Assembly (NCBI GenBank): GCA_002245135.1
Contig: NGBS01000315.1
Span: 1-64,000 of the forward strand
Direction: 5' to 3'
Source: Proteromonas lacertae
Lineage: Eukaryota > Sar > Bigyra > Opalinata > Proteromonadidae
DNA length: 64,000 bases
Position 1 is the stretch's first letter; each line of letters begins with the position of its first letter. Made by a program: the position numbers and the translations under genes. This document shows positions 42,951 through 54,028 of this stretch, piece by piece. The notes below the pieces were generated by a model, which saw only the letters and a list, made by a program, of their open reading frames with translations, had not been told where the DNA came from and ran no database searches.

Positions 42951-44090
42951 ATGAAGATTTGTTTGATTTTCTGCTTATTCAGCTTAATATTTGGTGCTTC
43001 TTGCCCAGGTATGTGTAGTAACCATGGTACTTGTTCTAAATCAGGAACTTGTATTTGTTATGAAGGATATACTTTTGGTGATTGTTCTGGTAAAGTGTGC
43101 CCATATGGTAAAACATATGTAGAACCATCTGCTGATATAGATAATGCTAAAGATAAACACACTGACTTAGAATGTAGTGGTAAAGGTAATTGCAACAGAG
43201 AGAGTGGTTTATGTGAATGTTTTAATGGATTTGAAGGAAATGCTTGTCAGAGATTAAGTTGTCCAAACAGTTGTAGTGGTCATGGTTTGTGTGTTCCAGT
43301 AAGACATTTATCATTAGATAGTAACAGCGGATATAAAAGTATCTATGATAATATTGATAATGATAAAGTTAGATGGGATAAAGATCAAAGTTATGCTTGT
43401 GTTTGTGATGGTGAATATGAAGGATTTGACTGTAGTGAAAAGAAATGTCCAAAAGGATATAGTGCAACTAGTGATTGTGAAAGTTCATCAGAAGAATCAA
43501 CAATTACTGTTACAATACCTACTACTAATAAATTATTAACAGATGAATTAGTTTATTTAGAATATACTGATATGTATGGAAGAAAATGGTATAGTGATAA
43601 ATTTGATCCAACAATTGTTTCTGATTCAGGTAGTGATCATGGTTGGGATTATGCGTTAAAGAGACTTCCAGTGGGTGTAATTGATTATAATGGAGTTACA
43701 CCATCAAAAACTCCAACACTTGGTGATGGTGATTCAGTTACAATTACTTTTGGAAATCAACAAACAGGAAGACAATCTGGAATAAAAATAATAACATATA
43801 AAGATATTGAAAATGATAAAACTGCAAATAATTTATATCCAGGAGCAAATACACCATCAGGTTATCATGGAATGTCAATTGATGATTTAAAAATGAAATA
43901 TGATAAAACTGATATATCATCATTATATAATTCAGCAACAACAGTAGGATCTGCTTTTACTATCACTTCATCAGGTATTCCTCCAACAGTTTGTAGTGGA
44001 AATGGAAGCTGTGACACTGAAACAGGATTATGTCAATGCTTTGATGGATTCTATGGAAATGCTTGCAGTATGACAGAGAGTTCCATGTAA
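42951..44090 (+). CDS. Secreted protein with EGF-like blocks
   Basis: Single exon, 379 aa from ATG 42951. A signal peptide (MKICLIFCLFSLIFGASC) is followed by cysteine-rich EGF/tenascin-like blocks: CSNHGTCSKSGTCICYEGY, ECSGKGNCNRESGLCECFNG, CPNSCSGHGLC and a C-terminal CSGNGSCDTETGLCQCFDGF. A non-Cys beta-rich region lies between residues 185 and 340. No membrane anchor or GPI-like tail. The CSxHGxC/CxCxxG spacing with CPYGKTY inserts is the style I know from stramenopile surface proteins. Likely extracellular or cell-surface; related to the large gene at 60.5-63.2 kb. Confidence 0.8.
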   Translation: MKICLIFCLFSLIFGASCPGMCSNHGTCSKSGTCICYEGYTFGDCSGKVCPYGKTYVEPSADIDNAKDKHTDLECSGKGNCNRESGLCECFNGFEGNACQRLSCPNSCSGHGLCVPVRHLSLDSNSGYKSIYDNIDNDKVRWDKDQSYACVCDGEYEGFDCSEKKCPKGYSATSDCESSSEESTITVTIPTTNKLLTDELVYLEYTDMYGRKWYSDKFDPTIVSDSGSDHGWDYALKRLPVGVIDYNGVTPSKTPTLGDGDSVTITFGNQQTGRQSGIKIITYKDIENDKTANNLYPGANTPSGYHGMSIDDLKMKYDKTDISSLYNSATTVGSAFTITSSGIPPTVCSGNGSCDTETGLCQCFDGFYGNACSMTESSM

Positions 44091-44200
44091 TTTTTAATTA
44101 CTATATTCTTTTATATTATATCTATGTTTGTTGTAAGTTTTTCAATTTTTGAAAATATGACAGTTATATTGAAACGAATATAATTATTATAAAAATTGGA

Positions 44201-46289
44201 ATGAAAGTGATAGATTGTGAAATAGGAGAAGAAGGGTATTTTTTTATATTAATTTGCTTATAGATTGGCTAGGCAATTAGTAAATGAAGGATTAGGAGAT
44301 ATTAGAGTGAAAATTGGTGATAGAGAGGTAGTTAGCATTAAATCAATATTAATAAAAGGAAATAAGACATTCAAAAAACTGATAAATAGCAATAATTCAA
44401 ATGATGTTATTGAATTAGACAAAATAAGTGATGTAGAGACATTCCTACTTATTGAAAAGTTTTATGGTGGAGGATATATAGATATCAACAACAATAATGT
44501 ATGTAAAATTCTATCAGTGTGTTTAAACTACAATGAAATGAAAATCTTTGAGTTGTGTAAGAGATATATAAAAAATCATTTAAATGAAGAATTAATGATG
44601 AAATTATTTGAAATCAAACATTCAATAGACAGTAACAACATATTAGATTTAAATGACTTCTGTAAAGAGTATATCCAAGAAAACGGATATATTTTTATAA
44701 AGAAAAGTATAAGTAACACTTATTTATATCATATAGATGAATTACTATACAAATTATTTATAGATGATATTCAATTCATACTCAATATATTCAAAGTCCC
44801 AATGGATGATGAAACATACTTAACAACAAGACTAATAGAATGGTTTAATAATAGTGACAATTATTGTAATGAAGTAGAATTTGAAGATTTTATGATAAAT
44901 AGAATCAATTTTTATAGAGTTGATTGGAATGTATTTCCACAAAGTTTAATAGATGAAATAACTGAAATAAATATTAGTTTAAATACTAATGAGAAAAGTA
45001 ACTGTTTAGAATTAATAAAAGATAAAAGTTATTCAATAGAAGATATAAATGAGGATTATATAAAAGAAATTGTAAAGAAATATTATGATAATCAAGAGTT
45101 TATTAAACTGGAAGGAAATGAGATAAATCAATTGCAGAATATGAATATAAAAGGATCAATAGATATGTTATTAATAAGTGATGATATAAAGTTGAATGAA
45201 ATAGGAATAATCATAATAATTGATAGTAAAATTGTTATAAAAATATATCATTCAATAAAGATTAAGTTGATAAATAAACTAATAAAAGAATATAGAAATA
45301 ATGAAAGGAATAATAAACTGTTAATAATAAAATGTCTAAGTTTATTTATGAATGACAATTATTTAATTAATATTATTGACACATTATATGGGAAAATGTT
45401 ATTGGTAGAATTATATAAAAATAAGAAATTAATATCAAAAGAAAATAGAAAGAATTTAAAACATTACTTGAAGAAACACAAAATAAATAGAAGAGAGAAG
45501 AAATTGACTTATTTCTTTTATTCTAAGTCCAAATATTGTTTTATACCAAAACAAATATTTTCTATAAAACCGATTTGTGATGGAACAAAATGTAGATTTT
45601 CTATTACTCCAAAAATGGACAATAATTACTTTCATAAAATATCAATTAATGAAAAGACTGGTGTTATTGAAGGATATATCAACAAAGAAATAGAAAAGAA
45701 AGAATATACTGTTAGTTGTATAGATGAAAAGAATAAGAACAGCAAAATGAATTTTGTAGTAAATATAGAAACAAAAGAAATAAAATTCACCAAGAAAAAC
45801 AAATGTAAAAATATGAAAATTAATAGAAAAGGAAATATAATCACTAATATATCAAACTACTGGAACCATTGTTGGTTGAATATAAAACTAGAAAGTGGAA
45901 TATATAAAATCAAATTCAAATTTCATAAGAATAATAATGAGAAAGATGGAATGATGTTGGGATTATCAAATGATAATAATTATAATGGAAAAAACATATT
46001 TAACAATGAAAACACTTGTTGTTACTATGCTTGGAATGGTCAAAGTCGAAATACATTGAATCATATTGGAAAGACAGTGAATGAAAATCCAAATTTTCAT
46101 AATCATGAAGATGGTTCAGTTTATGAGATGATAATGGATATGAAACGAGGAGAATATTCCATTAAACACAATTGTGAGGATGAAATGTTGTTAGTTAGTG
46201 AGTTAAAATGCCCATTGTATGTATTTGTTTGTATTAGTGGAAGTGGCAATAGAATGGAATTATTGAGTGTGTCAAATGAAGATTTATGA
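44201..46289 (+). CDS. BTB-SPRY domain protein
   Basis: Exon 1 from ATG 44201 (MKVIDCEIGEEG), intron 44236-44263, then one long exon; about 685 aa. An N-terminal BTB fold (LGDIRVKIGDREVVSIKSIL to KIFELCKRYI) is followed by a BACK-like helical region and long helical repeats. A putative Ig-like He_PIG-type segment follows (FSITPKMDNN to EYTVSCIDE, about 455-520), then a SPRY domain (SGIYKIKFKF; GMMLGLSNDN; CCYYAWNGQSRN; LYVFVCISGSG). BTB proteins often recruit cullin-3 ligases; SPRY provides substrate binding. That role is by analogy. Confidence 0.75.
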
Positions 46290-46662
46290 AATAAAAATGC
46301 AGATAGAAAGAGATAATTAATTAATCATATTTATAACTTCACATTTTCTGTCAATAATCAATTGCATTTGAAAAATCACTTTCAAAAATGTCACAATATC
46401 CTATAAAATCAAAAGAATATCAATAGCTTATTAAAAAATGAAGGTTGCTAAAATTTCAGTTACACTGAATCATTGTTTCTCAAAATAAAACTACCTAATG
46501 CTCTACACCTGTAAGTGTAAAAACTACGTTGTTGACATCTCTAAGGTATTAATAGCTTATCTATGGTTGCAATAGTCCTATGGAGTTGAGTTACTTCAAT
46601 CAAAGTTATCAGAGATGGACTATCATTTAATAGTATTTTTAATATTTATTATTTTCAATTAG
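46290..46662. other. Intergenic stretch
   Basis: AT-rich with no open frame, inverted repeat or RNA-like fold that I can support. It contains the upstream region of the 46663 gene. Confidence 0.3.
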
Positions 46663-47638
46663 ATGGAAGCAATCAATTATCCTCCTTTAGCCACTTCCAA
46701 TTTTAGTTATTGTGAAATCGGTATGTGTATGTCTTTTAAAGTGAAATCTCTTTGTTTCAAGAAGGAAAATGACTGTATTCTAATGTTATTTTACTGATTC
46801 AATAGATTATAAGACCTTCATCTGTTCAAATTGTGGTACTGTGTGTTATTTAGAAATAAATAGTGATAAGCCTTACTATCTTATGAATATGAAAGAGTTA
46901 ATCGAAAAGAACAAAATAGATTCAAGCAAATTATCAGAATCCTTTGACATTATCCTTTATAAAGAACCTTCCCATGAAGTTAAAGTCCAAATTGATCCTC
47001 ACTTAGAAGATATTCGTGAGGAATACTTACGTAAAGAGAAAGAAGCCATGGAAAACAGAATTAGAATATACGTTGAACAGCAGGAGTATTTATACCGTCA
47101 AAAAATGGAACAATCGAAGAAAGATTTGGATTTATTAACCTCTCAGTTGAGTTATGACAGATCATCGTTTATTAGAACAGTATCTGATGTAACTGATGCA
47201 AGTATTAAGAGTGAAATATATTGTATATATTTATTATATATATATATATATATTTATTTAATAGTAAATAACATGAATATTACACCAATTCACATTTCTC
47301 GACCATTAACTGAAAAGAAGAAGACTTCAGTAATGTCATCCTCATTAGCAACAACAACAGGATATTCTAATAGAAATAAAGAAATACAACAACAAAAGGA
47401 TAATAGTGGTAGAATAAGATCTCAGTCTTTACCTGAAGCTATATTTTCTAAAGTGAATGAAAGACATTATCTACCAGCTGCTGTGTTTGGATTAGATGAA
47501 TCTGATTTAAGTGAGACGGAATCTGATAATTCCGATTATGATGAAGATGATGATGAAGATGAGAATGAGGAAGTAAATGAAGAGAATGAGAAGAAAGTAT
47601 GTTCATTGAATATAGAGCCAGATGTAGTTTCGTTGTAA
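46663..47638 (+). CDS. Putative zinc-ribbon protein with acidic tail
   Basis: ATG 46663; intron 46721-46805 (85 nt, the longest clear intron here); a second intron about 47223-47263 in a TA repeat; stop 47638. The N terminus carries a Cys cluster (YKTFICSNCGTVCYLE) that may bind zinc. Then come a charged helical region with a coiled coil (EEYLRKEKEAMENRIRIYVE), a Ser/Thr-rich stretch with RIRSQSLPEAIF, and an acidic tail (SDYDEDDDEDENEEVNEENE). Family not recognised. The RxRSxSLP motif resembles a basophilic-kinase or 14-3-3 site, which is speculation. Confidence 0.55.
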
Positions 47639-47831
47639 ATAACATTTATCAATCGTAAAAATGACTTTTGTTTAGAATGTGTGTAGATAACAAACAGTTT
47701 GTTATTATTATATTAGATTTGTTAGATTTTTGTAATATATCTTTTCTAATACTCATTTTGTGTCATATTTGGGTGAATGTTTTTTTTTTTTAACAAATGA
47801 ATTTATAGAATAAAAATGTAATGAATTTAAA

Positions 47832-49961
47832 TTAAGTTTGTAGTGTAGCAGTAGTAGTAGTAGTAGTAGAAACTCTTTGTTTATTTGGACTAAGTTTAAA
47901 CTGTTCAAATTTATCAATAGTCAATCCTTCAGCAACTCCATTCCATGTTAATTCAGCATACTTACCAGAAACACAATTCTCTTGTCTTTTACATTGAATA
48001 TCAGATAGATTTGTTATTAAATAATTATACATTGTATCTCTGTTATCTTTATCATCAAATACAATACAATATTCATCATGGCTACTCTTATCATTGGCTG
48101 TAAAATAATAGATCTTTATTTCCAATGAATTTGTAGCAGAATTTAGATTTTTGATTGTTTCTGAACATATATTATTATAATCCAATCGAATAATCACTTT
48201 ATATCCGTTATTGGTGAATATTCCAGTATGTTCTTTTGTCAATAACATCATATCATTAAAGAATATTCCATAAGTAATCTGTTGATTGTTATTGTTATTT
48301 ATTATAACATTTAATGGACATTGAGTGATAATTGATCGATGTGGAACTACTAAATCTTCAACACCATATATCTTTTGTGCTAATTCGAATAAAGCAGCTG
48401 ATTCTTCATGACTTTTCATTTCACCATTTATCTATTATAATAATAAATAATAAAATAATAATAAATAAAAAAAATGAAATACAATTTCTGCTATTTTCAC
48501 CATCACTCCATATGCATCTTCTAAACTCTTTCTATTCATATGATCTTCTTCAGTATGTTTCAAAATATCACGAAATATCAAATGGTACTTACATATTCTT
48601 TGCACTGGTTTAATTAAATAAGAATCAAGCCTCAAGCCTCTAGCTAATGGATGTGTAGAACATAATTGTATAAAATCACTGAAGTTATTATTATTATCTA
48701 ATAATTCAGTATAAAGAGGAAATGATTTATTATAATTTTCACAATATAATAAATATTGTTTTAATGATTCTTTTAAAGCATTCATAAATATATTTGGCAT
48801 AAAAGAAGAGCATCTTTCTGCAGGTAAATGATTTTCTAATTCTTTTAATAGTTTATCATGGATTACTAATATTTCATGATAATTGCCAAATAGTGTATTT
48901 ATTTCATCATCAGAAATGACTTTTTCAATTTGAAATTGCACATAAAACACATGTATTAATTTCAAATCATCTAAATACGATTTTTCTGTTTCATATAATT
49001 CTTTATATAAATTAAATCGTTGTTTATCTTCTACTGTTTTATATTCACCATATATTTCAGGAACTAACCCTTGTAAAACGATAATATGTGGCATTGATTG
49101 AGATGCTGATTTCAATGTATCTTCATCAATAGAATTTTCTTTATTTTGATTGGTTAATTGACAAATCCAATCACTTATTGTTGGAAGTGTTTTACAATGT
49201 AACTCATAATATATTATATTATTATTTATATTCACTATTATCCATCTATACATTCCTTCATCGTTTGTTAAAATTCCTTCTAATTTAAAAGTCTTATGAA
49301 GTGATATAAATATTGGATTAATTGAATTATCTTTTTGTAAAAAGTAAAAATTATTCATTTCTTTAACACCTGAACCACATATTTCAACTGCTTTTGGTAA
49401 TGTTATTGGAATATAATTGGCAGCTAATTTTTCTAAATTATGTGAATTTCTATTCCCTTTTTTTAGTTTCATTGTCCATGCTCTCCTTCCTGTCGTGTTG
49501 CTGATTAAATTGATTGAATCTCTAATTGCAAAAGTATCTTGTTTATTATTACATTCAAATGCTAGACCATCATCTGGCATTGATAATTCATCATTCTTTG
49601 ATTTGAGTACAAATCTTCTACCACTTGGATCTTCGTCTTGGCTGTATAGTTCCACATGTAATTCTTTTGTATTGAATCTATATTTTTCTTTGAAACCTTC
49701 TGATAGTCCACCAAAGATACCACGACGGTGTGTGCCGATTATTGTAACATCGTTGAATATATATAGTTTACAATCTTTCCAAACTTTTGATTTCACTCCA
49801 AAAATTCTACATTGCATTTGTACTTTCAAAACTCTCCCTTGAACGAATAAATCCCCACAACTTCCAGATAGTTCTTGTTCTATACTTTCAAACAATGCTT
49901 TAGAACATGTAGATGTATTACTTTCACTCATTGCTCTTACAGGTCTCGTTCTATCACTCAT
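47832..49961 (-). CDS. DH-PH Rho guanine-nucleotide exchange factor
   Basis: Two exons: ATG 49961 to about 48486, and about 48434 to 47832, joined by a 51-nt intron (GTATTTC...ATAG). Residues 30-160 form a PH-like region (FGVKSKVWKDCKLYIFNDVT). The DH domain spans about 325-500 (LYKELYETEKSYLDDLKLIH; LLKELENHLPAERCSSFMPN; RGLRLDSYLIKPVQRICKYH; LIFRDILKHT), including the signature KPVQRICKY. A second PH-like domain follows in exon 2 (GIFFNDMMLLTKEHTGIFTN). DH domains load GTP on Rho/Rac GTPases, so the protein likely controls the actin cytoskeleton. A Thr run ends the protein. Confidence 0.9.
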
Positions 49962-50151
49962 TTTTGATAAAATAACAAGATGTTGACTTTAATACTTGAC
50001 AATGTCAATGTCAGACTTTTTATTTTTTATTTTATTTTTTATTTGTTTGAATAAAAACCCAAAACAAACAAAAATTTCATTTAAGTAATTATGGTAGTAT
50101 TATATGGGCTGAAAGTAAGTAAAGTAATAAGCAATTAAAATGTTTCTGTTT

Positions 50152-51935
50152 TTAATTTCCGCTTAAAGGTTGAAGTAAATTGCCTAATTGGAGATTGGCT
50201 TCTTCATATTGATCAAACAATTCTTCAATCTTAGCAACAGAAACATCAGGAGCAAATTGAGTTGTGATCATTGTCTTTCTAATAGCATGATGAGAATCTA
50301 AATCCTTCAAAGCCTGTAAAATTGGATATTTTGACTTTTCAATCTCCATAAACTTATTTTTGTAGTTATCCTTCTCAGTTGGGTTTAATTCGATTGAATT
50401 TTGTTTAGCGAATTCTTCTAAATAGTGGATTCTATCTTTAGCTAAGTGTAGTTGTCCTTTCAATGCATTAATAGCTCCATTAACATTCTGTTTCCACTTA
50501 CTGGAGATGAACTTAATTGTGTATAAAATCACATTATTCAAAATATCAGATGGATCAAATCCAGTGAATTTCTTTTGGAAGATAACTTGAGCAGTAGATA
50601 CTAATTCATTCTTTATTCTATCCATGTTATCTAATAATGGTTTAATTTCTCCTTTCATTTCTACAGCATATTGAGTTTCAGGTGATCTAGCATCTTGTAA
50701 TTCATGTTCTAATTGAGCAACTAAGTCTTTATACTGTTGTACCAATTGATTCTCATCATCAATTTGCTTTCTTAAGGCTTTCATGTTGTTAGCGATAGTC
50801 TTAATATCTTTATCTTGAGCATTACCGAATAAAGAGAGTTCTAATGAATGTTGTTTCATGTTATCAACCTTAGAATGTAATTGTTCCTTATCATTCTCTA
50901 AGGCATGGATTTTCTTTTCTAAGTTCAAGATCTTCTCGTTGTTAGCATCAGTTAATCTTTGGATTTCTCTAGCATGAGATGCTTGTTGTTTTTCCAATTG
51001 TAATTGGAACTCATATCTTATTTTATCAGAATTTCTCTTGTATTTTTCATTTTCTCTTCGTAATTTGATAACTTCATCACTTAATAATTTACTTTGTAAG
51101 TTTTCACAATTGTTAATTGAATTGTTCATTCTTACATCTTGTGGTAATACTCCACCCATTCCTAAAGCTCTAGTGTAAGTGTTTACTTTGTTAGATAACA
51201 ATGTCTTCTCGTTCAACAAATCAACTGATAAAATTTGTAATTTTTGATGTTGTTGCTGGAGTGAAGTGTAATTTCTCTTTAAATCGTGAATTACTTGTTT
51301 GTAGTCGTGAGCTTTATTACGATAAAATTGAATCTCTTTACGGTATTGCTCTGGAACGTTTGGATCATTATAGTTGTATTTCTTTGATTCATCTTCATCT
51401 TCATCTCCTTGGTATTTTTGCTCTACATTTGTTACACGGGTAAGGATGTTGAAGGGAGCTTTCACATCAGCGGCAGCTTTGCAGTTGGCGCAGACTTCAT
51501 CTCCATAATTGATACAGCCACAGTATAAACAAGACCAGGCATTTGAGAGGCATAACCAGTTGTTTGCATATGCTATTGGATAAATTATTTTGTATGTATA
51601 CCTGTATTTGGATCAGTGTAAGTTGGATCTTCAAGATCTTCATCAGCAGGTTGTTGAAGTTCATCCATTGGTAAAGTCTTGTGAGTATGATAACAGTTAG
51701 TACACACACCGTTAGCATCAACGTCAAATTGGTTACAATTACATCCTTGCATTTCGCAAGGTCGGCTATAAGCATTAATATGAAATATCATACTAGTTAG
51801 GATTGGAAATTTCGTTGAAAATGGTATCAACTAAATCTGGATTCTCTTCAACTGGTGAAACTGGTGCATCATCATATGCAATGTCATCGTCTTGTTGATC
51901 TATTAAGATAAACTTATATTCATACATGAGTTCAT
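50152..51935 (-). CDS. Zinc-finger coiled-coil protein
   Basis: Four exons from ATG 51935: a very short first exon (MNS), a 26-nt intron, an acidic exon, then a Cys/His exon (YRPCEMQGCNCNQFDVDANG VCTNC). After a further 29-nt intron a RanBP2-type finger follows (WSCLYCGCINYGDEVCANC). The remaining about 440 residues are almost continuous coiled coil (EQYRKEIQFYRNKAHDYKQV; EIQRLTDANNEKILNLEKK). RanBP2 fingers bind ubiquitin or RNA. Long coiled coils with N-terminal fingers suggest a structural adaptor, for example in a cytoskeletal or basal-body structure, but no family is recognised. Confidence 0.7.
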
Positions 51936-52585
51936 AGCCCAAAATACGTTAATTAATAAAAAAAATTTGGGATGTGAAAGACAGTTATACTTCTTGCATT
52001 TTCGATATTATGAGTCATAGAATTATTTTAAGATTCTAGGAATGTGATTTATGCTATTTGTGAGCAAGGAGGAAACAATTTAGCATAAAATTGAACCTTC
52101 AATGTATGATCTTGTTGATAAAAATGCACTAAAAATGTCAATCTTTGAAAATATTATGCAATTTACATTCTACTAGAAGAACGTAATATTATGGTATTAT
52201 TTTTATGGCTTAAAACTCAAAGTTAGATTCAACTGTCATCAACTGATAGAGTGAATTATACACCATAATATTCATAGTTTTATGCTAATCTATCAGTTTA
52301 TGTGGTTATTTTTGTATTAAACCCATCATATCACCTCTAATTTTTAAAAATGCAAAAGTTCGTTTCAATAATTATATTCGTTTCATATTTTTCAACTGAA
52401 ATGATTTTTTTGAATTTTTAAAATTTTGAAGAGTATATAATCATGAAGAAACGTCATGAATATGTTATGCAATTATTCACCTATAATGTGAAATGGAAAT
52501 ATACATAAGATTATCTCAACACAATATTAAAAATGATATAACTCATCAAAATAATATTTTACTATCCAAAATATTCTTAAAAATA
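51936..52585. other. Intergenic stretch
   Basis: 650 AT-rich bases between two minus-strand genes. I see no convincing frame, RNA gene or repeat; short A/T palindromes only. Confidence 0.3.
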
Positions 52586-53734
52586 TCATGGTTCTAATCC
52601 ATCTACTACATCTTCTTCTATATTATCTTTGCTATAGATTTTGTGTTTTGACACTGAAGAACAAACACTAAGATGATTTTTAATATCATCTAAACTATTA
52701 AATTGATCATCACATTTATAGCAATAGAATCCATCATTCAAATATTTCTCATTCTCATTATAGTTAATTAATCTACCATCACACTCAAATGATTCTTCTA
52801 ATACCTATAAATACGATAAAGTTTAATAATGTATAAAAAATACATCACTATCTATAAAGAATGGTGAGTTAAATTTATTCCATTTAATCTTTTTATTCAT
52901 TTTTACACCATCATAGTCAGTAGAGATAATGTGCATATGAATTGGTCTTTGAGATGGAATAGAATGATAACCAATTCGAAATCTCAAATCTAATCCAAAA
53001 TTCTCATAAAAATATATGATTAAAGATTTACAAATTCTTCTACTAAACATATGAAATTCTTTTAATTTATTTAAATCATCTCGTTTCAATAATGATATCA
53101 TTGGAATATTCCAATATTCAGGTCTAGGTATTAATAAATAGTGATAGTATGATTTGGGGAATTGATCTTGAATTAATATATATTTCTCATCATAATAACA
53201 ACTGATTTTAGGATTCATGCAATATTCATATAGATTATATAAATAGCATTTATTGTTTAATTCATTTATTAAATCTTCAGGAAGTAGTGGTTGGATATAT
53301 TCTTTCATTTCGTTTCGAGGAATGAAATTATCATGTTGTGGTTGAAATAATCGATAAATTAATTGATATGAATAGTCTATTCTTGATTCATTTCTATTTA
53401 TCAATATATATATTTACATATATTATTATTACTTTATTAAATCTTCATCTAAACTAAATAAATGAACTGTTTTAAGTGAGTTAAAATTTACTGAATAGGA
53501 AGTAAATCGTTGATGCCAACTATTACATATTCGAGTTATATTCCATTCATTTCCTATTCTATTTTCACACCATCTTATATATCTATTATTATCTTTACAT
53601 ATACAAGGAATAACAAAATCAGTGATTGAGCTTGATTTTATCACTTCTAATAAATCTCCATTCAATATTCTAGCATCTGAGGAGAATGAATTATCTTCAG
53701 CAATATAGAAATACTTAACAATTAAGAAAAACAA
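52586..53734 (-). CDS. APTX: Aprataxin-like HIT-domain DNA-repair protein
   Basis: Three supported exons (about 53734-53442, 53402-52844, about 52805-52586) separated by 37-40 nt introns. The middle exon carries the HIT domain: YYHYLLIPRPEYWNIPMISL and the catalytic run RPIHMHIISTDYDG, then KIKWNKFNSPFFIDSD. The two histidines matching the nucleophile and its partner are present; the first His of the HxHxH triad is Pro. The last exon holds a finger (CYKCDDQFNSLDDIKNHLSVC), as in aprataxin. Aprataxin removes AMP from abortive DNA-ligation 5' ends. An N-terminal region of unknown fold precedes it. The 5' end is unresolved: a candidate ATG lies near 53915 with two more small exons. Confidence 0.8.
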
Positions 53735-54028
53735 TATTAGCTACTTATTTCAATCACAAAAAGGATATACATTCATTATTTTCAGCGCTTAGAAATTTAT
53801 TCAGTTTATGTACTCCTATTCTTGCACACTTTTCAACTCTAAAAGTCAAATATCAGTCATACAACAATTTATTTTCAATAAAGTTAATCAATCCTACGAG
53901 TATTTTCTTTTTCATTGTATATAATCAATTTTATTAAGCAGATAGTGACAAAAATACAAAAATGAATTTTTAGAAACGAGTATAATTTTGAAACAAAATC
54001 AAAATTGCTGAAATCTTTCGTAGATGAG

